DNA of 64,000 nucleotides from Talinum fruticosum (GCA_021018815.1 JAITYX010000025.1:2576501-2640500), one strand, 5' to 3'. Shown: positions 10,762 through 22,197, numbered from the stretch's first letter. The notes: a model not told the origin generated them from the sequence alone. Numbers and translations: made by a program.

Positions 10762-11770
10762 TGATGGGGAGAACACCACAAGCGAAAGCCCAACTCATAC
10801 CAAGAGCCAACCAGGTCCGAGTGACAATTCGAGTCCTCATAATTCACCACTAAGTCCTCGGAATCCACTGTTGGGTCTTCATTATTAGCACATGCATCAA
10901 GGGAATTTGGCCACACTCGGAAATACTTATCTGTCTCCTCGGACAGGAGTAAGAGGGTGAGACAAGTCGAAGTATTCGGAGAAGAATAAGCCAAGAGATC
11001 TTTTTCGAGTCGCCGGTTTCTAAGCTTAGACCCATTTTGTAAATACACTCAAATCTACTTGAGCATCACCTAGGGGTCTTTAGTAGAGCCAAAAAGGAAA
11101 GTTAAGGATAAAAAATAGAAGAAGTTGGTGACAAGGATCTGCAATCGTCACCGGACTTAGAACCGTACTATTTTGTACTACCGATTCCGTGGTCCCCCTC
11201 CTTTTCTCGCTATAATTATTTACCTTTTGTCCTTGTTTTTGTCCTTGTATTTTACTCGAATACATCACGGCCGTCGATTGTAAAGGGGATTTATAACCCT
11301 TAGATTAGAGTGATGTAACCTATCTAAGAGGCCTATAAATATGTAAGGGCTCTCTCTTTTGTGGGTAACTTTGATTTTTGATATTGGCTATATGCTAAGT
11401 AAAGTTGAGCCGAGCTCCTTTCAAACCTAAAATTCTCTTTTGCTTGTCTAATTAGTGGTATAATTAGATTGTGTTATGAAGAATCTAATTATACTTAGTG
11501 TGGTGATATCCGTATCACTAAGTGTGACTAGTGCCCTAGTTTTATAGTTGGTGGTGATATCTCGTATCCTTGGATAATTCTAGTTTATCTTGTTCTTATC
11601 CTATCGGTCGTTGGTTACCCCTTGCTAATCATTTCCTCACGAGTGATTAGCCTAGTTGTTGTTGCCTACTTGTTTTATTGCTCGTTTATGAGTCTATTCC
11701 GAGTCACTCATAATCATGTTACGCGCACTCTGTTTTCGGGATAGATTTAACCTTGCATTTTGGCACATCA
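10762..11770 (+). repeat. GyC1 3' LTR (type C)
   Basis: 1009 bp from TGATGGGGAGAACACC to GCATTTTGGCACATCA, followed by the ATGTA target duplication. TATA box TATAAATA at 11334-11341. A 7-bp stem CTTAGTG/CACTAAG with loop TGGTGATATCCGTAT is at 11494-11522. It defines the full type C LTR, also present as a solo LTR at 48593-49638. Confidence 0.92.
11494..11522 (+). other. Stem-loop in LTR leader (type C)
   Basis: CTTAGTG at 11494-11500 pairs with CACTAAG at 11516-11522 around the loop TGGTGATATCCGTAT. It lies about 150 nt downstream of the TATA box, so it would be in the transcript leader. The other type C copies have it at 3233-3261 and 49366-49394. Confidence 0.7.
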
Positions 11771-12484
11771 ATGTACTTCAATGCCTCGTGGTCCGAGTGA
11801 AGAATAAACTCGGAACTAATGAGATAATGCCTCCAATGTTCTAGAGCTCTAATAATGGCATAGAACTCCTTGTCATATGTGGAGTACTTCCTCCTGGCAT
11901 CATTCAGCTTCTCATTAAAGTGGGCCACTGGTTTGCTCTCCTAAGTCGAAGCCTTGCTCATATGCCAACTCATGATGCATTGCATTCTACCTCAAACAAC
12001 TTGGTGAAATCAGGCGGGGTCGAACCAGGGCGAAGTAAGCCTCACTTTCACCTTCTCAAAGGCTTTCTAACCTGTATCTATCCATTTGAACGTCTTTTGT
12101 TTCAATAGCTTAAACATGGGGCCACAACCGTGTTGAAATCTCTCACAAATGTTCGGTAGAATGAGGCCAATCCATGGAAGCTCCTTACTTGAGTGATGGT
12201 GGTAGGAACCGGCCAATCTTGGATGGCTTTGATCTTCTCCTCGTCCACGTGCATTCCCTGTTTTGACAAAACAAAACCAAGGAAAGAAACTTGTGAAGTG
12301 AAAAGCTGTCACTTCTCCAATTTGCCATACAATCTCTCCTGAGTTAGAATCTCCGAGACTTTTTAAGGTGCTTAGAATGCTCCTCGGGTGTTCTGCTATA
12401 AATTAGAATATCATCAAAGTACACAACCACACATTTCCGATGAGTGGTTTCAACACCTAATTCATCATCCTCATGAAAGTACTG
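11771..12484 (-). pseudogene. Minus-strand gypsy pol: RT thumb and RNase H
   Basis: Reading down from 12484: [28 protein letters not shown] (YFDD intact near 12410), [30 protein letters not shown], then RNase H boxes [20 protein letters not shown] and [12 protein letters not shown] ending at the GyC1 insertion point. The rest continues at 2341-2479. Upstream (higher coordinate) it is joined abruptly at about 12484 to a plus-strand protease fragment, so a rearrangement removed the gag-protease part. Confidence 0.87.
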
Positions 12485-12747
12485 GGGCACGAGTCCATGG
12501 TAAGGTGTGCTCAATCATTATAGATAGTGGGAGTTACGCTAATGTAGCCGCTTCTAGCATGGTGGAGAAGCTTGGTCTCACGACCACGGTCTATCCCCAT
12601 CCATACAATATCCAATGGCTTAATCAAGGTAAAGGTCTTCAAGTCAATTCCGGATGCCTCATTTTGTTTAGCATTGGTAAAAATTATCATGAGTTGTGGT
12701 GTGACATCATTCCAATGGATGCTTGCCATTTATTATTTGGGCGCTTC
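12485..12747 (+). pseudogene. Gypsy aspartic protease fragment (plus strand)
   Basis: Open throughout: GKVCSIIIDSGSYANVAASS with an intact DSG active site, then MVEKLGL, YPHPYNIQWLNQGKGLQV and DIIPMDACHLLFGR. It stops being protease at the GGGCGC at about 12747, where minus-strand aORF begins. It may belong to NA3, because NA4 (29124-34092) also keeps a protease ahead of its module 3. Confidence 0.8.
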
Positions 12748-12975
12748 ACACAATCCGGATATAATCTTTGGAGATTTCTTTCAACAATAAAAACCTATGT
12801 TAATTGCTCAAACATATTTCCACAATTTTCCAAATGTAAAGGAATAGAACACCTCATAGAAAATGCACCATTTGATTTTTGAGGTTTCTCTTGTTCTATC
12901 ACTTTTAATTTCATCTCAAACTCTCCCATAGAGCAAAACTCACAATCATCATTATGTAACTTGAGCGGTCACTCA
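12748..12975 (-). pseudogene. NA3 aORF fragment (inverted)
   Basis: On the minus strand: a CEFC box, then KSNGAFSMRCSIPLHLEN, then, after one stop, VFIVERNLQRLYPDCVKRP. This matches the N-terminal half of the unrecognised aORF in NA1 (44780-45562) and in NA2 (16848-17640). The rest of the aORF is missing; the break is at the KRP codons. Function unknown. Its orientation is opposite to module 3 of the same element. Confidence 0.75.
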
Positions 12976-13025
12976 CGGCCAGAATGGGAACAAAAATGTG
13001 GGATGGAATTTTTGGGGGAAAATGG

Positions 13026-13602
13026 TCAAGTGAGGCTAAGGGTTCTTTGGTGATGGGATGGTTTTTTATGGAAGTTCAAAGGGCTGGACAGAAGGTGGTT
13101 GGTGGCTTGTGGGAAGGCTTGGTTTGGTGCTTTGGGGTGGAGAAAATGGGGGCTGGTTGGTTGGCTTTGGTGGGGAAATGTGGGGGCTCTTTTTGTGGAG
13201 TGTTGGGGCATTTTGTGGAGGTGGAGAGGGCTGGGCATTTGGTGTTTTGGAAAGAGAAGAGGGGGCTGAAAGTTTAGGGAAGGAGAAGACAAACCTCCCT
13301 TGTCATGGTGTGTGCTCTCGGTAGGAAGGAAGTTGTACTTGAATGGACAAAATTTCTTTAGCAACTTCCCTCTTAGCTTGCTCCATGTATGCACTCTTTC
13401 TTTGCCTCTTGTCTTTCTTCTCACCTTATAGGTTGTCCACCAAGTGAGGGCATGACTCCTCAACTTTGACACAACAATCTCAACCTTCTCATACTCCATT
13501 AAGCTCAAGTTTGCAAAGGCTTCATCAACCTTGACAAACCAACTAGCAAATTGATCTTGTTGGCCATAGAATTTAGGCACAAGTAGACTAACCAACTCAA
13601 TT
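13026..13602 (-). pseudogene. NA3 gag (inverted), nearly open
   Basis: A 189-residue open frame on the minus strand: LVPKFYGQQDQFASWFVKVD, then EKVEIVVSKLRSHALTWWTT, then HTWSKLRGKLLKKFCPF, and a long Pro/Ser/His-rich tail. It is the short type A gag, which has the gag core but no zinc knuckle. The N-terminus differs from NA1 (MVSLLVPKF rather than MDPSNFELV...) because the inversion breakpoint at about 13603 falls just upstream. It sits head-to-head with plus-strand module 3. Confidence 0.82.
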
Positions 13603-13604
13603 CA

Positions 13605-14667
13605 CCTACCATGGTTGCCTTGCTACTTGTCCTAAGAAGCAAATGGGTTTTTTGAGACCCAAGGAGGAAATTATTAACCTCCTAACATGTCATTTTCCCA
13701 CCATGATGCCTTGATTTCGGACTGCATCAAATCTGTCCAAGAAGTTGGAACTATGAAGGGAGTAAGGGAAACCAATCTGTTTTGGCTTGTATTAATCAAA
13801 TTTGTGTGGAGCTTGAATACCCTTGCTGTCCTTGTGAATGAAAAAATCATGAGAACTTTAATTTGGTTGGTGATCAAGGTTGATTTAACCTTGGAAGAAA
13901 TTCAAGCCAAGCTCACATACAAACCAGATTTGAGCCAACTCATTTTACTACCCACAAAAGAACCCGTAAGCCTTTCCTTGGCTGATGTGAACCCCATTAT
14001 TACCCCACCACTTAAACCACCTTTACCCCAATTTTTCTTCCTTGAATTTTAGCCTTCCGGAGGAATTTATCTCTCGAAATTGTCTCCACCGGAATCTGCC
14101 CATACCGTTCCAAATAAAAACCCTTATGACATCCCTCCACAAAAATTCCACTCCCTCACCGCTACCCCACAAACCAAATCTGTCCATGTCCTTCCAAGCA
14201 AGAGCCCTTCTAGCCTATCCCCACAAAAACACCCAACCCGAATGCTATTTTCTCCATCCAAACAGAATGTGGCTTGAATGCCATGGGTGAACAAGTCGTG
14301 CAAAAGCAAATTGTTGAGACATTGGCAAGACACCGAGAAAAGAAAGGAGTCAAGGAGGACTTAAAAGAAAGTGTAACACCAAAGTTTTGGTACCGGAGAG
14401 TGTTATTGTTTTCCCCAAGGGTACTTGGACTTGTGTGCCTCATAATGAAGTCTTTGTTGATCAAGTCTATCTCTACACCTTGAGCATGCTAGAGAAGCGC
14501 CCATTCTGGCCGAATGTCCAAAATGTGTCTATGCCATTGGCCGACCGCCTCAACACTCAAGAGCACTCTACCCTCAACCTCACCGCAAGCTTCACTATAT
14601 TTTTTCCACACTTGGAAAATGATGTTTTTGAGAATTTGAGGGCAAATTCTTTCCTACAAGGGGAGAA
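13605..14667 (+). pseudogene. NA3 module 3 (pol deletion derivative)
   Basis: Aligns by eye with 45408-46449 of NA1. It opens with a FVWSLNTLAVLV / LTLEEIQAKLTYKP region, a Pro-rich stretch, then a box VFPKGTWTCVPHNEVFVDQV and SMLEKRPFWPNVQN, which resemble the integrase N-terminal segment (KGTRxCIPHCG... and MLREHYFWPNMEKDVQN). It ends HLENDVFENLRANSFLQGEND and a purine tract AAGGGGAGAA. Several frames and stops. No RT or integrase core is present. Confidence 0.72.
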
Positions 14668-15910
14668 TGATGGAGAGTGGCCAGCCTCCAATTGTGAGCT
14701 TAGAGTTGTCTATCTTGGACGTGCAAGCATGCCCGGGACTCAACCAAAATTACTTGAATTTGTCTTAATTATTTTTTATCCTAGAGGATAGAAAGCCAAG
14801 AGTTTGTCCTTTTTATGACTTCATGTTCATAAATAAATATGCAAGGAGACTAGTTAAGGAGAATCAAGACAAACACCTCCATGTTAAGCACAAAGTGAAG
14901 TTCGGCCATGACCAACCATGAAGGGTCCAATCTTTTGCACATAAATAACATGGTGTGTATTTTTGGCCGGTCCAAGTTTCCAATGCTATATGATTAAACA
15001 TCCAAAATGATGCATCAAAGGAGAGGAAAGAAGACATTCTAGAAGCCTCCTAGAATATGATGTGTTGGCCAAATGGAAATGAGGCTTGGGAAAGGGAAAA
15101 CAAGCCATGACCACATGTTCCCAATTTTGCAAATACTTGGCTAGAATTCACTCTAGCTTAACTTGGAGGAGGGGAAAGAATCTTAGTAGTTTTATTATCA
15201 TTTTTGCTTTATTTTCCAGCTTAGTTTCAGCTTGTAAAATGCCATTGTTAGGCATTATATATTCAGCTACCATAGCTCTGGTAAAAACAACTTTGATGAA
15301 TATATGAACTTTGAGCTTTGCTCTTTTGAGATGGATTTCTCAACCTCTTGAATTCTCATTGTTGTATCCGTGCTTGGCATCACGGTGGTTTCCTTTGAGT
15401 CTCTTAAGTCCCGGTGGTGTTTCACGTATCCGGATCGCTTGAGAGCGCCCCTTGGTTCACTCGGTGGTGTTGCTTGTATCCGAGCCCGAGCCTTGGTACT
15501 ATCCCTCACTTTGCCGCCCCATAACTCACAAATCCCTCAGCCATTTCATTCCAAATTTTAACCACCCTCCTTCCAGTTATCTACTCACATTCCTCCAAAT
15601 TTCAGCCGCATCCAAGAACCCTTCCGTCCTCCACATCAAAATCAAACAAAGGGTATCAATCTGTTCATCCAGTAGGTTACATCAACTTCGGCTATTTTAT
15701 CAGGAAGTTCCCCTTATCCAAAAATTAAAAAATTTGGTCACAACCTTCCTTGACCTGTTACCTCACTCCCCACCAAATTTCAGCAAAACCAAGCCCATTT
15801 ACCTCTCCTTTTACCCGATCTCCCAAGACTGCGCAAGCGAACCCTATTCTCGCCTAGTTGCACATTTTGCGGTTTTCCCCTTTGTTTTTGCTTCCGCCCC
15901 ACTATACATC
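14668..15910 (+). repeat. NA3 3' LTR (type A)
   Basis: TGATGGAGAGTGG start right after the purine tract; ends CACTATACATC at 15910, one base short of the expected CA end, then joins truncated NA2 LTR sequence. Leader stem-loops: CCGTG/CACGG at 15368-15385 and CTCGG/CCGAG at 15460-15484. Confidence 0.85.
15460..15484 (+). other. Stem-loop in LTR leader (type A)
   Basis: CTCGG 15460-15464 pairs with CCGAG 15480-15484 around loop TGGTGTTGCTTGTAT. Same layout as the 8-bp stems at 38777 and 39346 but with different arms. Confidence 0.6.
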
Positions 15911-16847
15911 TAGGAGTCTCAACTCAATGGATAATGATTGTGTAAAATTTTAAGGTCAGAATCCTTGGGGTTTAGGAGATATGAGGGTCGTAAGAAGGGT
16001 AACCTGGATAGAAATCAAGCTTCCAATGGATACGGATTCACCACCATTATTAACTTAAGGCACCAAAGGTTTGGGCTGGATACGAGATAACACCACCAGC
16101 TTGAACCTTTGGACTGAATTGAACACCACTAAGCTTGTCAAGCCTAGATAAAGCAATTAAGAGTTTTGAGGGGAAGAGCACACATCTCAATCGGTTTTCA
16201 TTCATCAATATTCTATCCCTTTTTACAAGGAATAAAGCCACTATTTATAGTGGCTTCTAGGGGTTAGCCACGACTAATCTAAGGGCTAATAAAGCCTTAC
16301 AATATTAGGGGTGGAGATTAAACTAGGAATAATAAAAAGTGGACAAGAAAAAGAAGCTTCTATTTGGGAACATGTGGACACTATTCATGGTGCAATTCTA
16401 GCCAAGTATTGGATTTGCTCTTCTCCAAGCTTCAGTTTTATTGGCTATAGATTTTGATTGCCTTTCAATTTCTCTAGATTGTTGCACAAGTCTACTTTGC
16501 ACCCATGCATCTTGACCTTGAATTTGACCCTCCGAGCATTGAATTTTTGACCTTTAAAGACTGTAGCGCCGATTATGGCCGGTTCGACCGGTTTGCTTGT
16601 TTTGCTCATTGTAGCCTTTTCCACTCTTATTCTTGGTTCAACTCCCAGGGAACATTTATTGGTATTAACATGGTCTTGATGATGGGAATTTTAGGGCTCT
16701 CGTAACCCATTGCTAGCTTGCTCAATTCGGTTTAGAATAGGTGACTTGACAACCCGAAATTGATCTTCTCTCCAAAGTAGCTCTTCTTGCACCTTTGCTA
16801 GTAAGCCATGACGCTTAGTATCTTGTTGACTTGGGAGGTCTCCATCA
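15911..16847 (-). repeat. NA2 3' LTR, truncated
   Basis: Starts within the LTR at AGTCTCAACTCAATGG (compare 22062) and ends TCTCCATCA at 16847. Contains the leader stem-loop GCTGG/CCAGC at 16075-16100. Compared with the 5' LTR it has an extra stretch near 16645-16705. Confidence 0.8.
16075..16100 (-). other. Stem-loop in LTR leader (NA2)
   Basis: GCTGG 16075-16079 pairs with CCAGC 16096-16100. Read on the minus strand the loop is TGGTGTTATCTCGTAT, the same TGGTG...GTAT form as in the other LTRs. An adjacent AATGG/CCATT unit lies at about 16024-16050. Confidence 0.6.
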
Positions 16848-17640
16848 TCCTCCCCTTGTTGAAAAGAATTTGCCCACAAATTCGCATGGACAACATCCTC
16901 CAAATGAGAGAAAAGGTCAACCACCATGTAATCAAATACACCTTGAACTCCGAGGGCTTGAATTAAGATCACTAGGGCTTGGCCAAAATCTGGTTGGATT
17001 GACTCATGAAGGTCACAATCACCCAAGGACAGATTGTAGTAGTAAGAGCACCACGGAATCTCTCCATGATCAAGCTCACAAGTATAATGGCACAACTTCA
17101 ATGGTATAAGTATGAGCTTACTCTCCACATTCTTGGCATAAACACATAGAAATGTTAAGTGCTCCAAATCAAATTTACAAGCTGCCAATGGAGAATAAAG
17201 GAAATACCTCCTGGCCAACTCATTGGCTCCTTGGTTGCACCTCTCGGTTTGGCACTTGGTTGGAAGAGGGAATATCCATGGAAGTTCAAATCCCTTGCCA
17301 TAATGAGAGCTTAATACTTGTTGACCTTGAAAATATATTAAATATAATAGGACCCCTTGAATCACAAAGTAGTGGCTCCAACATTTAAGTGAAAACATGA
17401 TAGCCGAACACCTTTTGGTGGCTTCACACATTCTAGATACAACCTTTGAATGTCTCTTTCAATGATAAACATCCATTTAAATTGCTCAAGAACAATTTCA
17501 CAATCTTCTAAATACAAAGGAAAAGAACACCTCATAGAAAATGCACCATTCAATTTTAGAGGTTCTCCTTCATCCACTACTTTAGTTACCACTTCAAGTT
17601 TCTCCATGAGATAAACTTCTTTTCATGCTCAACTCTATCC
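16848..17640 (-). pseudogene. NA2 aORF, near full length, broken
   Basis: Minus strand, from 17607: a MEKLEVVTKVVDE region, KLNGAFSMRCSFPLYLEDCE, FKWMFIIERDIQRLYLECVK, then after frameshifts LPTKCQTERCNQGANELARR and FDLEHLTFL, ending HLEDVVHANLWANSFQQGED just before the purine tract. It matches NA1 44780-45400 segment by segment, so the aORF is a conserved component of the type A family. I do not recognise the protein. The last part overlaps the usual pol C-terminal tail (VHANLRANSFQQGED). Confidence 0.72.
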
Positions 17641-18323
17641 TCTTTGGGCAGCCCACACTCGGCCAGAATAACAACCCCGTCGGTTGGGGATTTTTGTAAC
17701 AAAATGATAAACTCCTTGGCATGTAAAACATCTTCGGGCTGAGTTAGGGACGTGGCATATTTTGGGAGGACGGGCTGAAATTTTCAATGGGAAAAACAAG
17801 GGCTGGGCGAGAATGTGTTTGGGGGTGAAATGGGTTTTGGGTTTGGCTTTTGATTTGTGGACATGGGTCTTTTGGAGTAAGGTAAAAGTGGGAGGGGTTG
17901 TGGACAATTTGTGGATATTTAGGAGAGGAATGAGAGACTCTAAACCCATCATGGGCTAATCTCTTGTTAACCAACAAGGGCCATTCCCAAAAGGAAAAGT
18001 AAACACTCACAAGCATAGCAACATTCCACGTCTCAATAATGCTTAACTTCACAAAGCCGAAAGAGATTAAGCAAGGATGAACAAAGTGGTTTATACCTTG
18101 ATAAGGCTGGGGAGATCACATTGAGAGAAGTGGGTTGTGGCTTGAATCTCCAAACTCCCATTGCTAGTAGGCTCTTCTACCTCACTAGACAATGACTGGA
18201 AGGTGATACCTCCATACTCCTCAACCTCTCAAGATTCTTGGCCATAGTCATTAAGAATGGGAAGTAGTTCATCTTGGCTTGGGGGTCTTCCTCGTTGTTT
18301 GTAGGAGCTAGGTTCACAACTTG
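17641..18323 (-). pseudogene. NA2 internal linker, Pro-rich
   Basis: Minus-strand reading is mostly Pro/Ser/His-rich with two open stretches (17744-18052 and 17635-17952). 18060-18323 has a weak acidic segment (SLSSEVEEPTSNGSLE). No domain recognised. It lies between the acidic linker and the aORF and is interrupted by solo LTR S1 at its upstream side. Confidence 0.45.
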
Positions 18324-18328
18324 CTTCT

Positions 18329-19602
18329 TGATGTATAGTGGGGTGGAAGCAAAAACAAAAGGGAAAACCGCAAGATGTGTAGCCAGGGCGAGAATAGGGT
18401 GCGCTTGCGCAGTCTTGGGAGATCGGGTGAAAGGAGCGGTAACCGTGCTTGGTTTTGGCTGAAATTTGGTGGGGAGTGAGGTAACCGGTAAAGGAAGATT
18501 GTGACCAAATTTTGTAATTTTTGGTTAAGGGGAACTCCCTTATCAAATAGCTAGAAGTTGATGTAACCGGTTGGATGAACAGATTGATACCCTTTGTTTG
18601 GTTTTGATGTGGAGGACGGAGGGGTTCTTGGATGCGGCTGAAATTTGGAGGAATGGAAGTAAAAAGCTGGAATGATGGTGGTTACAATTTGGAATGAAAT
18701 GGCTAAGTAGTTTGTGAGATGTGGGGTGGTGAAGTGAAGGATAGTACCAAGGCTCGGGCTCGGATACAACAACACCACCGAGTGAACCAAGGGGCGCTCT
18801 CAAGCGATCCGGATACTGAAACACCACCTGGACTTAAGAGACTCAAAGGACACCACCGTGATGCCAAGCACGGATACAACTTTGAGGATTAAAAACGAGC
18901 AATCCAGCTCAAGTGTATAAACTCATATATATTAATCAAAAGGTGTCATTACATGGAGTATGTGAGCTGAATATATAATGCCTCATATTGGCATTTTTAC
19001 AAAGCTGAACCCAAGCTGAAAATTAAAGTAAAAATAATAACAAAAACTAACAAGATTCTTTCCCCTCCTCCAAGTTAAGCTAGGTGAAATTCTAGCCAAG
19101 CATTTGTACATTTGGGAACATGTGGCTACGGTTTGTTTTCCCCTTTGGCAAGCATCTAACAAACCTCCTTCCATCCACTATGGTTAGTGCTTCTAGAATG
19201 CTCCTTACTTAAGCTTCACTTGGTGCTCTTCTTGAATGCATGGATGTAAGTCTTGGGCCCTTGGACCGTCCCTTTGATTATTTATGTTCAAAAGATAAAA
19301 GATGGTAGCATTTGTAGCATGCCATGGTTGGACTTGACCGAACTCAACGTTGCTTGAGCATGGGAGAATTTAGACGACAAACTTGTAACTTCTAACCTTC
19401 CTTCTTGACGCTATTGACAATCAATTATTTATAAGCAAAATTATAAGAAATTGATGTCCTTGACTTCTTATCCTCCGGGATCCATTCGTACCGTACTTGA
19501 AACTATGGATATTTCAAGTATTTCCAGTTGATCCTTAAGCTTGCATGGCTCCGTAATATGGACATCTTTCAGCTCAAAACATAGGGCTGCCACTCTCCAT
19601 CA
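18329..19602 (-). mobile_element. S1: solo type A LTR
   Basis: 1274 bp from TGATGTATAGTGGGG to CCACTCTCCATCA. CTTCT is duplicated at 18324-18328 and 19603-19607. No internal sequence, so it is a solo LTR left by LTR-LTR recombination inside NA2. A leader stem near 18756-18782 pairs CTCGG with CCGAG. Confidence 0.92.
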
Positions 19603-20447
19603 CTTCTCTTATGGTGGGTTAGACACACCCATGGTTTCTTGCTCAACCAGAACTTCACATGAAGGGAAATGGACATTGATTTCTTCCTCATTTGTAGATG
19701 AAGAAGTGTCCACAAGGACATCTTCATCAAACTTAGGCGGCAAATCAAACTCATTTGTTGGTTTTCAAATATCCTCCAATTCACTTTCGACATACTCATG
19801 AAACTTGGGAGACAAATCAAAGTTAGCCTCAATATCTTCTTGAGAATGCTCTTCCTCTTTTAGCTCCAAGGATTGAACCTTGTGCCTTTCCAACTCTACT
19901 TTGAAAGCATGCAACTCCGCTTCCTATTTCTTCCTTTTTTGGTCATGAATATCTAGCTAGTGCTTCAACTTAAGCAAACTCTTTTTCCTTTGAGAAGGCA
20001 TGGTAACCGATTCCTTTTGTAGCCAAAGTGGTGTGGTTTTTTTTTATGTGTTTTGCTGAGGGAAGTGGGGGTTTCTTTTGGTGAGTGGATGGGGTGTTTT
20101 GTGGTAGGCAAAGGGGCTGAACAGTTGAGGTTATGGAAGGATAAAAGGAGAGGGGATGAAAGCTTAGGAGAAGGGGAAGACAAACTCCCTTGTTAATGGG
20201 TTTGCTCTCGGTGGGAGGGGGCTTGAGAAACTTACCCTTGGAGGTTTGGACCTCCTTGTTCTTGCCTCTTTGGACTCCTCCAAACTGATTCAAGAGCTTG
20301 ATATTAAGCTTCATCTCTATTTCAAGAGCATCCATCATCTTCTCAAGGAAATCATGCCTTCTCTTTTTGTGGTGTTGAGGCTGAATGTGTTCTGGTTTTT
20401 TGTGGAGAAGGTTCCGGTGGGAGCATGGTCAAGTATGGTAGCCATAA
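19603..20447 (-). pseudogene. NA2 gag tail and acidic/coiled linker
   Basis: Minus strand. From 20338: QFGGVQRGKNKEVQ then KPINKGVCLPL and a Pro-rich run, matching the tail of the NA6 gag (63200-63500); the gag core is deleted. Then from about 19985: KKSLLKLKH, EAELHAFKVELERHKVQSLE (heptad-like, probably coiled), EEEHSQEDIEANFDLSPKFH, ELEDI, PTNEFDLPPKFDEDVLVD. The LPPKFDE unit occurs twice and recurs in NA6 and NA7. Function unknown. Confidence 0.62.
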
Positions 20448-20644
20448 GCTCTAATACCGAATATGATGTATCTTTTGGGTAAGAAGTAAAACAGGTCTTA
20501 GAAAGGCTAAAGCACAATGAACTCACCCCAGGCGAGAATGGTGAGTTTGTGTGCGGTTTCGGGAAGTGGATGGATGGGGAAGATTTTAGTGGATTTTTAG
20601 GTTGATTTTTGAGGGGAAAATCTTGAGGGAGTGAGGAAGGTGTG

Positions 20645-21897
20645 TGATGGAAAGTGGACTGCCCTAAGATATCAACCGAAGGATGGTCATGTTAAGAAGT
20701 CAAGCTTACATGGGAACTCACCGGGAATACTTGAAATTCCTATAATTACTAGCAAGGTGCAAGTCGAACCCGAGAGGATGAGAAGCCAAAGGATATCATT
20801 TTCTTAAGTCCTATGTTCATAAATAAATATCGACCTATGAAGTCAAGAAGGATGATTAAAGAAGATTCAAGTTAGCCGCCTAAATCCTTCCATGTTAAAG
20901 CAAGATGAGCCCGGCCATGAAGTGCTATAAGTGCTACTAATCTATGTCCATTGAACATAAATAATTAAGGGTCGGTCCAAGTGTCTGAAAGGCTTATGTT
21001 AAGCGCTTAAAGGATCATCCAACGAAGCCTAATGTGGAGCATTCTAAAAGCACTAACCATGGTGGAAAGAAGATGGTTGTTAGAGGAAGAAGCTTGCCAA
21101 AGGGAAAAGTAGCCGTGGCCACATGTTCCCAATCTCACAAATGCTTGGCTAGAATTCATCTTAGCTTAACTTGTAGGAAAGGAAAGAATCTTTGTAATTT
21201 TTGTTTTATTTTTCAGCTTTGTAAGGTGCTATTTTAAGGCACTATAAATTCGAGTATGCACACATCATGTAAAACTCAACCTTGATTATTATGTGAATGA
21301 CAAACTTGAGCTGGATTGCTCTTCCCTTTTGAATCTTAATTGTTGTATCCATGTTGGCTACTTGGTGGTGCTCATTGAGTCCTCAAAACCTACCAGTGGT
21401 GTTTACGTATCCGGCAAGGCGAGAGGTGCCCTTTGGTTGCTTCTAGGTGGTGTTTACGTATCCTAGAAATAGCCTCGGTTTTATCCCTTCATTTTCCATT
21501 TCCATATCTCACAAACCGCTCATCCGTTTCACTCCAAACATTTTCCACCTCCAACCCAGTGAGTCCACTTCATTCCCCCAAAAATCGCCTCCATCCAAGC
21601 AGTATCCCGACCCCACCCCTTATACAAACAAAGGATATCACCCCGGACAGATCAGCCTAGAACCCCGACTTTTAGCCCTTTGATCAAGGTGTTCCCGGCG
21701 ATCAAAATATCCCAAAAAAATACTTGAGCTTCTTCAATCGGTTGAGAAGCTCCCTACTAATTTTGCAGCTCCAAACTCCATCGTTAGCCCCTCCTTTCAC
21801 CCATTCTCCCAAGATTGCGCTCGCATGTCACATTCTGGCCGGGTAGTCTTTCTTGCCGTTTTCCTTCTTTTCTAGCTTCCGCCCTCACTATAGATCA
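20645..21897 (+). mobile_element. S2: solo type A LTR
   Basis: 1253 bp from TGATGGAAAGTGGACTGCCC to CCCTCACTATAGATCA, inserted in the NA2 5' LTR. The flanks (GTGTG at 20640-20644, TATTT at 21898-21902) do not match, so the target duplication has decayed or the right edge was altered. The 7-bp stem TTCTAGG/CCTAGAA is at 21441-21468. Confidence 0.8.
21441..21468 (+). other. Stem-loop in LTR leader (S2)
   Basis: TTCTAGG 21441-21447 and CCTAGAA 21462-21468 pair perfectly around loop TGGTGTTTACGTAT. Confidence 0.7.
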
Positions 21898-22171
21898 TAT
21901 TTGGTAAAAAGTGCAGGAAAAATGGAGGTCGGGATCACCTTGAACCGAAGGCAAAAAGACCGTCCTGTGCACCCGGGAAAATCGGAATGTCATGCCTTGA
22001 TTGTTTTGGTATAGGGGAACGATATAGAGCTGAGATTGATCTGAAATTTGGGGGCAGCGGGGAAGTCTCAACTCAATGGATAATGAGTGTGTAAAATTTT
22101 AAGGTCAGAATCCTTGGGGTTTAGGAGATATGAGGGTTGCAAGAAGAGTAACTCGATAGAAATCAAGCTTC

Positions 22172-22197
22172 CAATGGATACAGATTCACCACCATTG
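22172..22197 (-). other. Stem-loop in LTR leader (NA2 5' LTR)
   Basis: CAATGG 22172-22177 pairs with CCATTG 22192-22197; on the minus strand the loop is TGGTGAATCTGTAT. Confidence 0.65.

Larger units (their letters stand above)
2485..11770 (+). mobile_element. GyC1: Ty3/gypsy element with type C LTRs, degenerate
   Basis: Complete in outline. 5' LTR 2485-3343 (3' end lost), internal 3344-10761 interrupted by a mini-element, 3' LTR 10762-11770. Domain order on the plus strand is gag, protease, RT, RNase H, integrase, the Metaviridae order. Flanking ATGTA at 2480-2484 and 11771-11775 is the target duplication; the target was a minus-strand gypsy pol. A deletion at 3343/3344 removed about 170 bp of the 5' LTR, the primer-binding site and the gag start. 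All reading frames carry stops and frameshifts, so the element is dead. No chromodomain is visible. Confidence 0.9.

Noticed and set aside
13058..13324. Gly/Trp-rich open frame on the plus strand
   Set aside because: Antisense shadow of the Pro/His-rich tail of the inverted NA3 gag; the same shadow appears opposite gag tails at 44500-44720 and 63060-63467.
15911..16847. Independent solo LTR at the NA3/NA2 junction
   Set aside because: It ends at a purine tract leading into the NA2 interior and matches the NA2 5' LTR, so it is the truncated NA2 3' LTR.
16691..17431. 246-residue minus-strand ORF taken as one gene
   Set aside because: Only part is the true aORF frame; comparison with NA1 shows at least two frameshifts, and the end runs into the LTR. 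Treated as a pseudogene.
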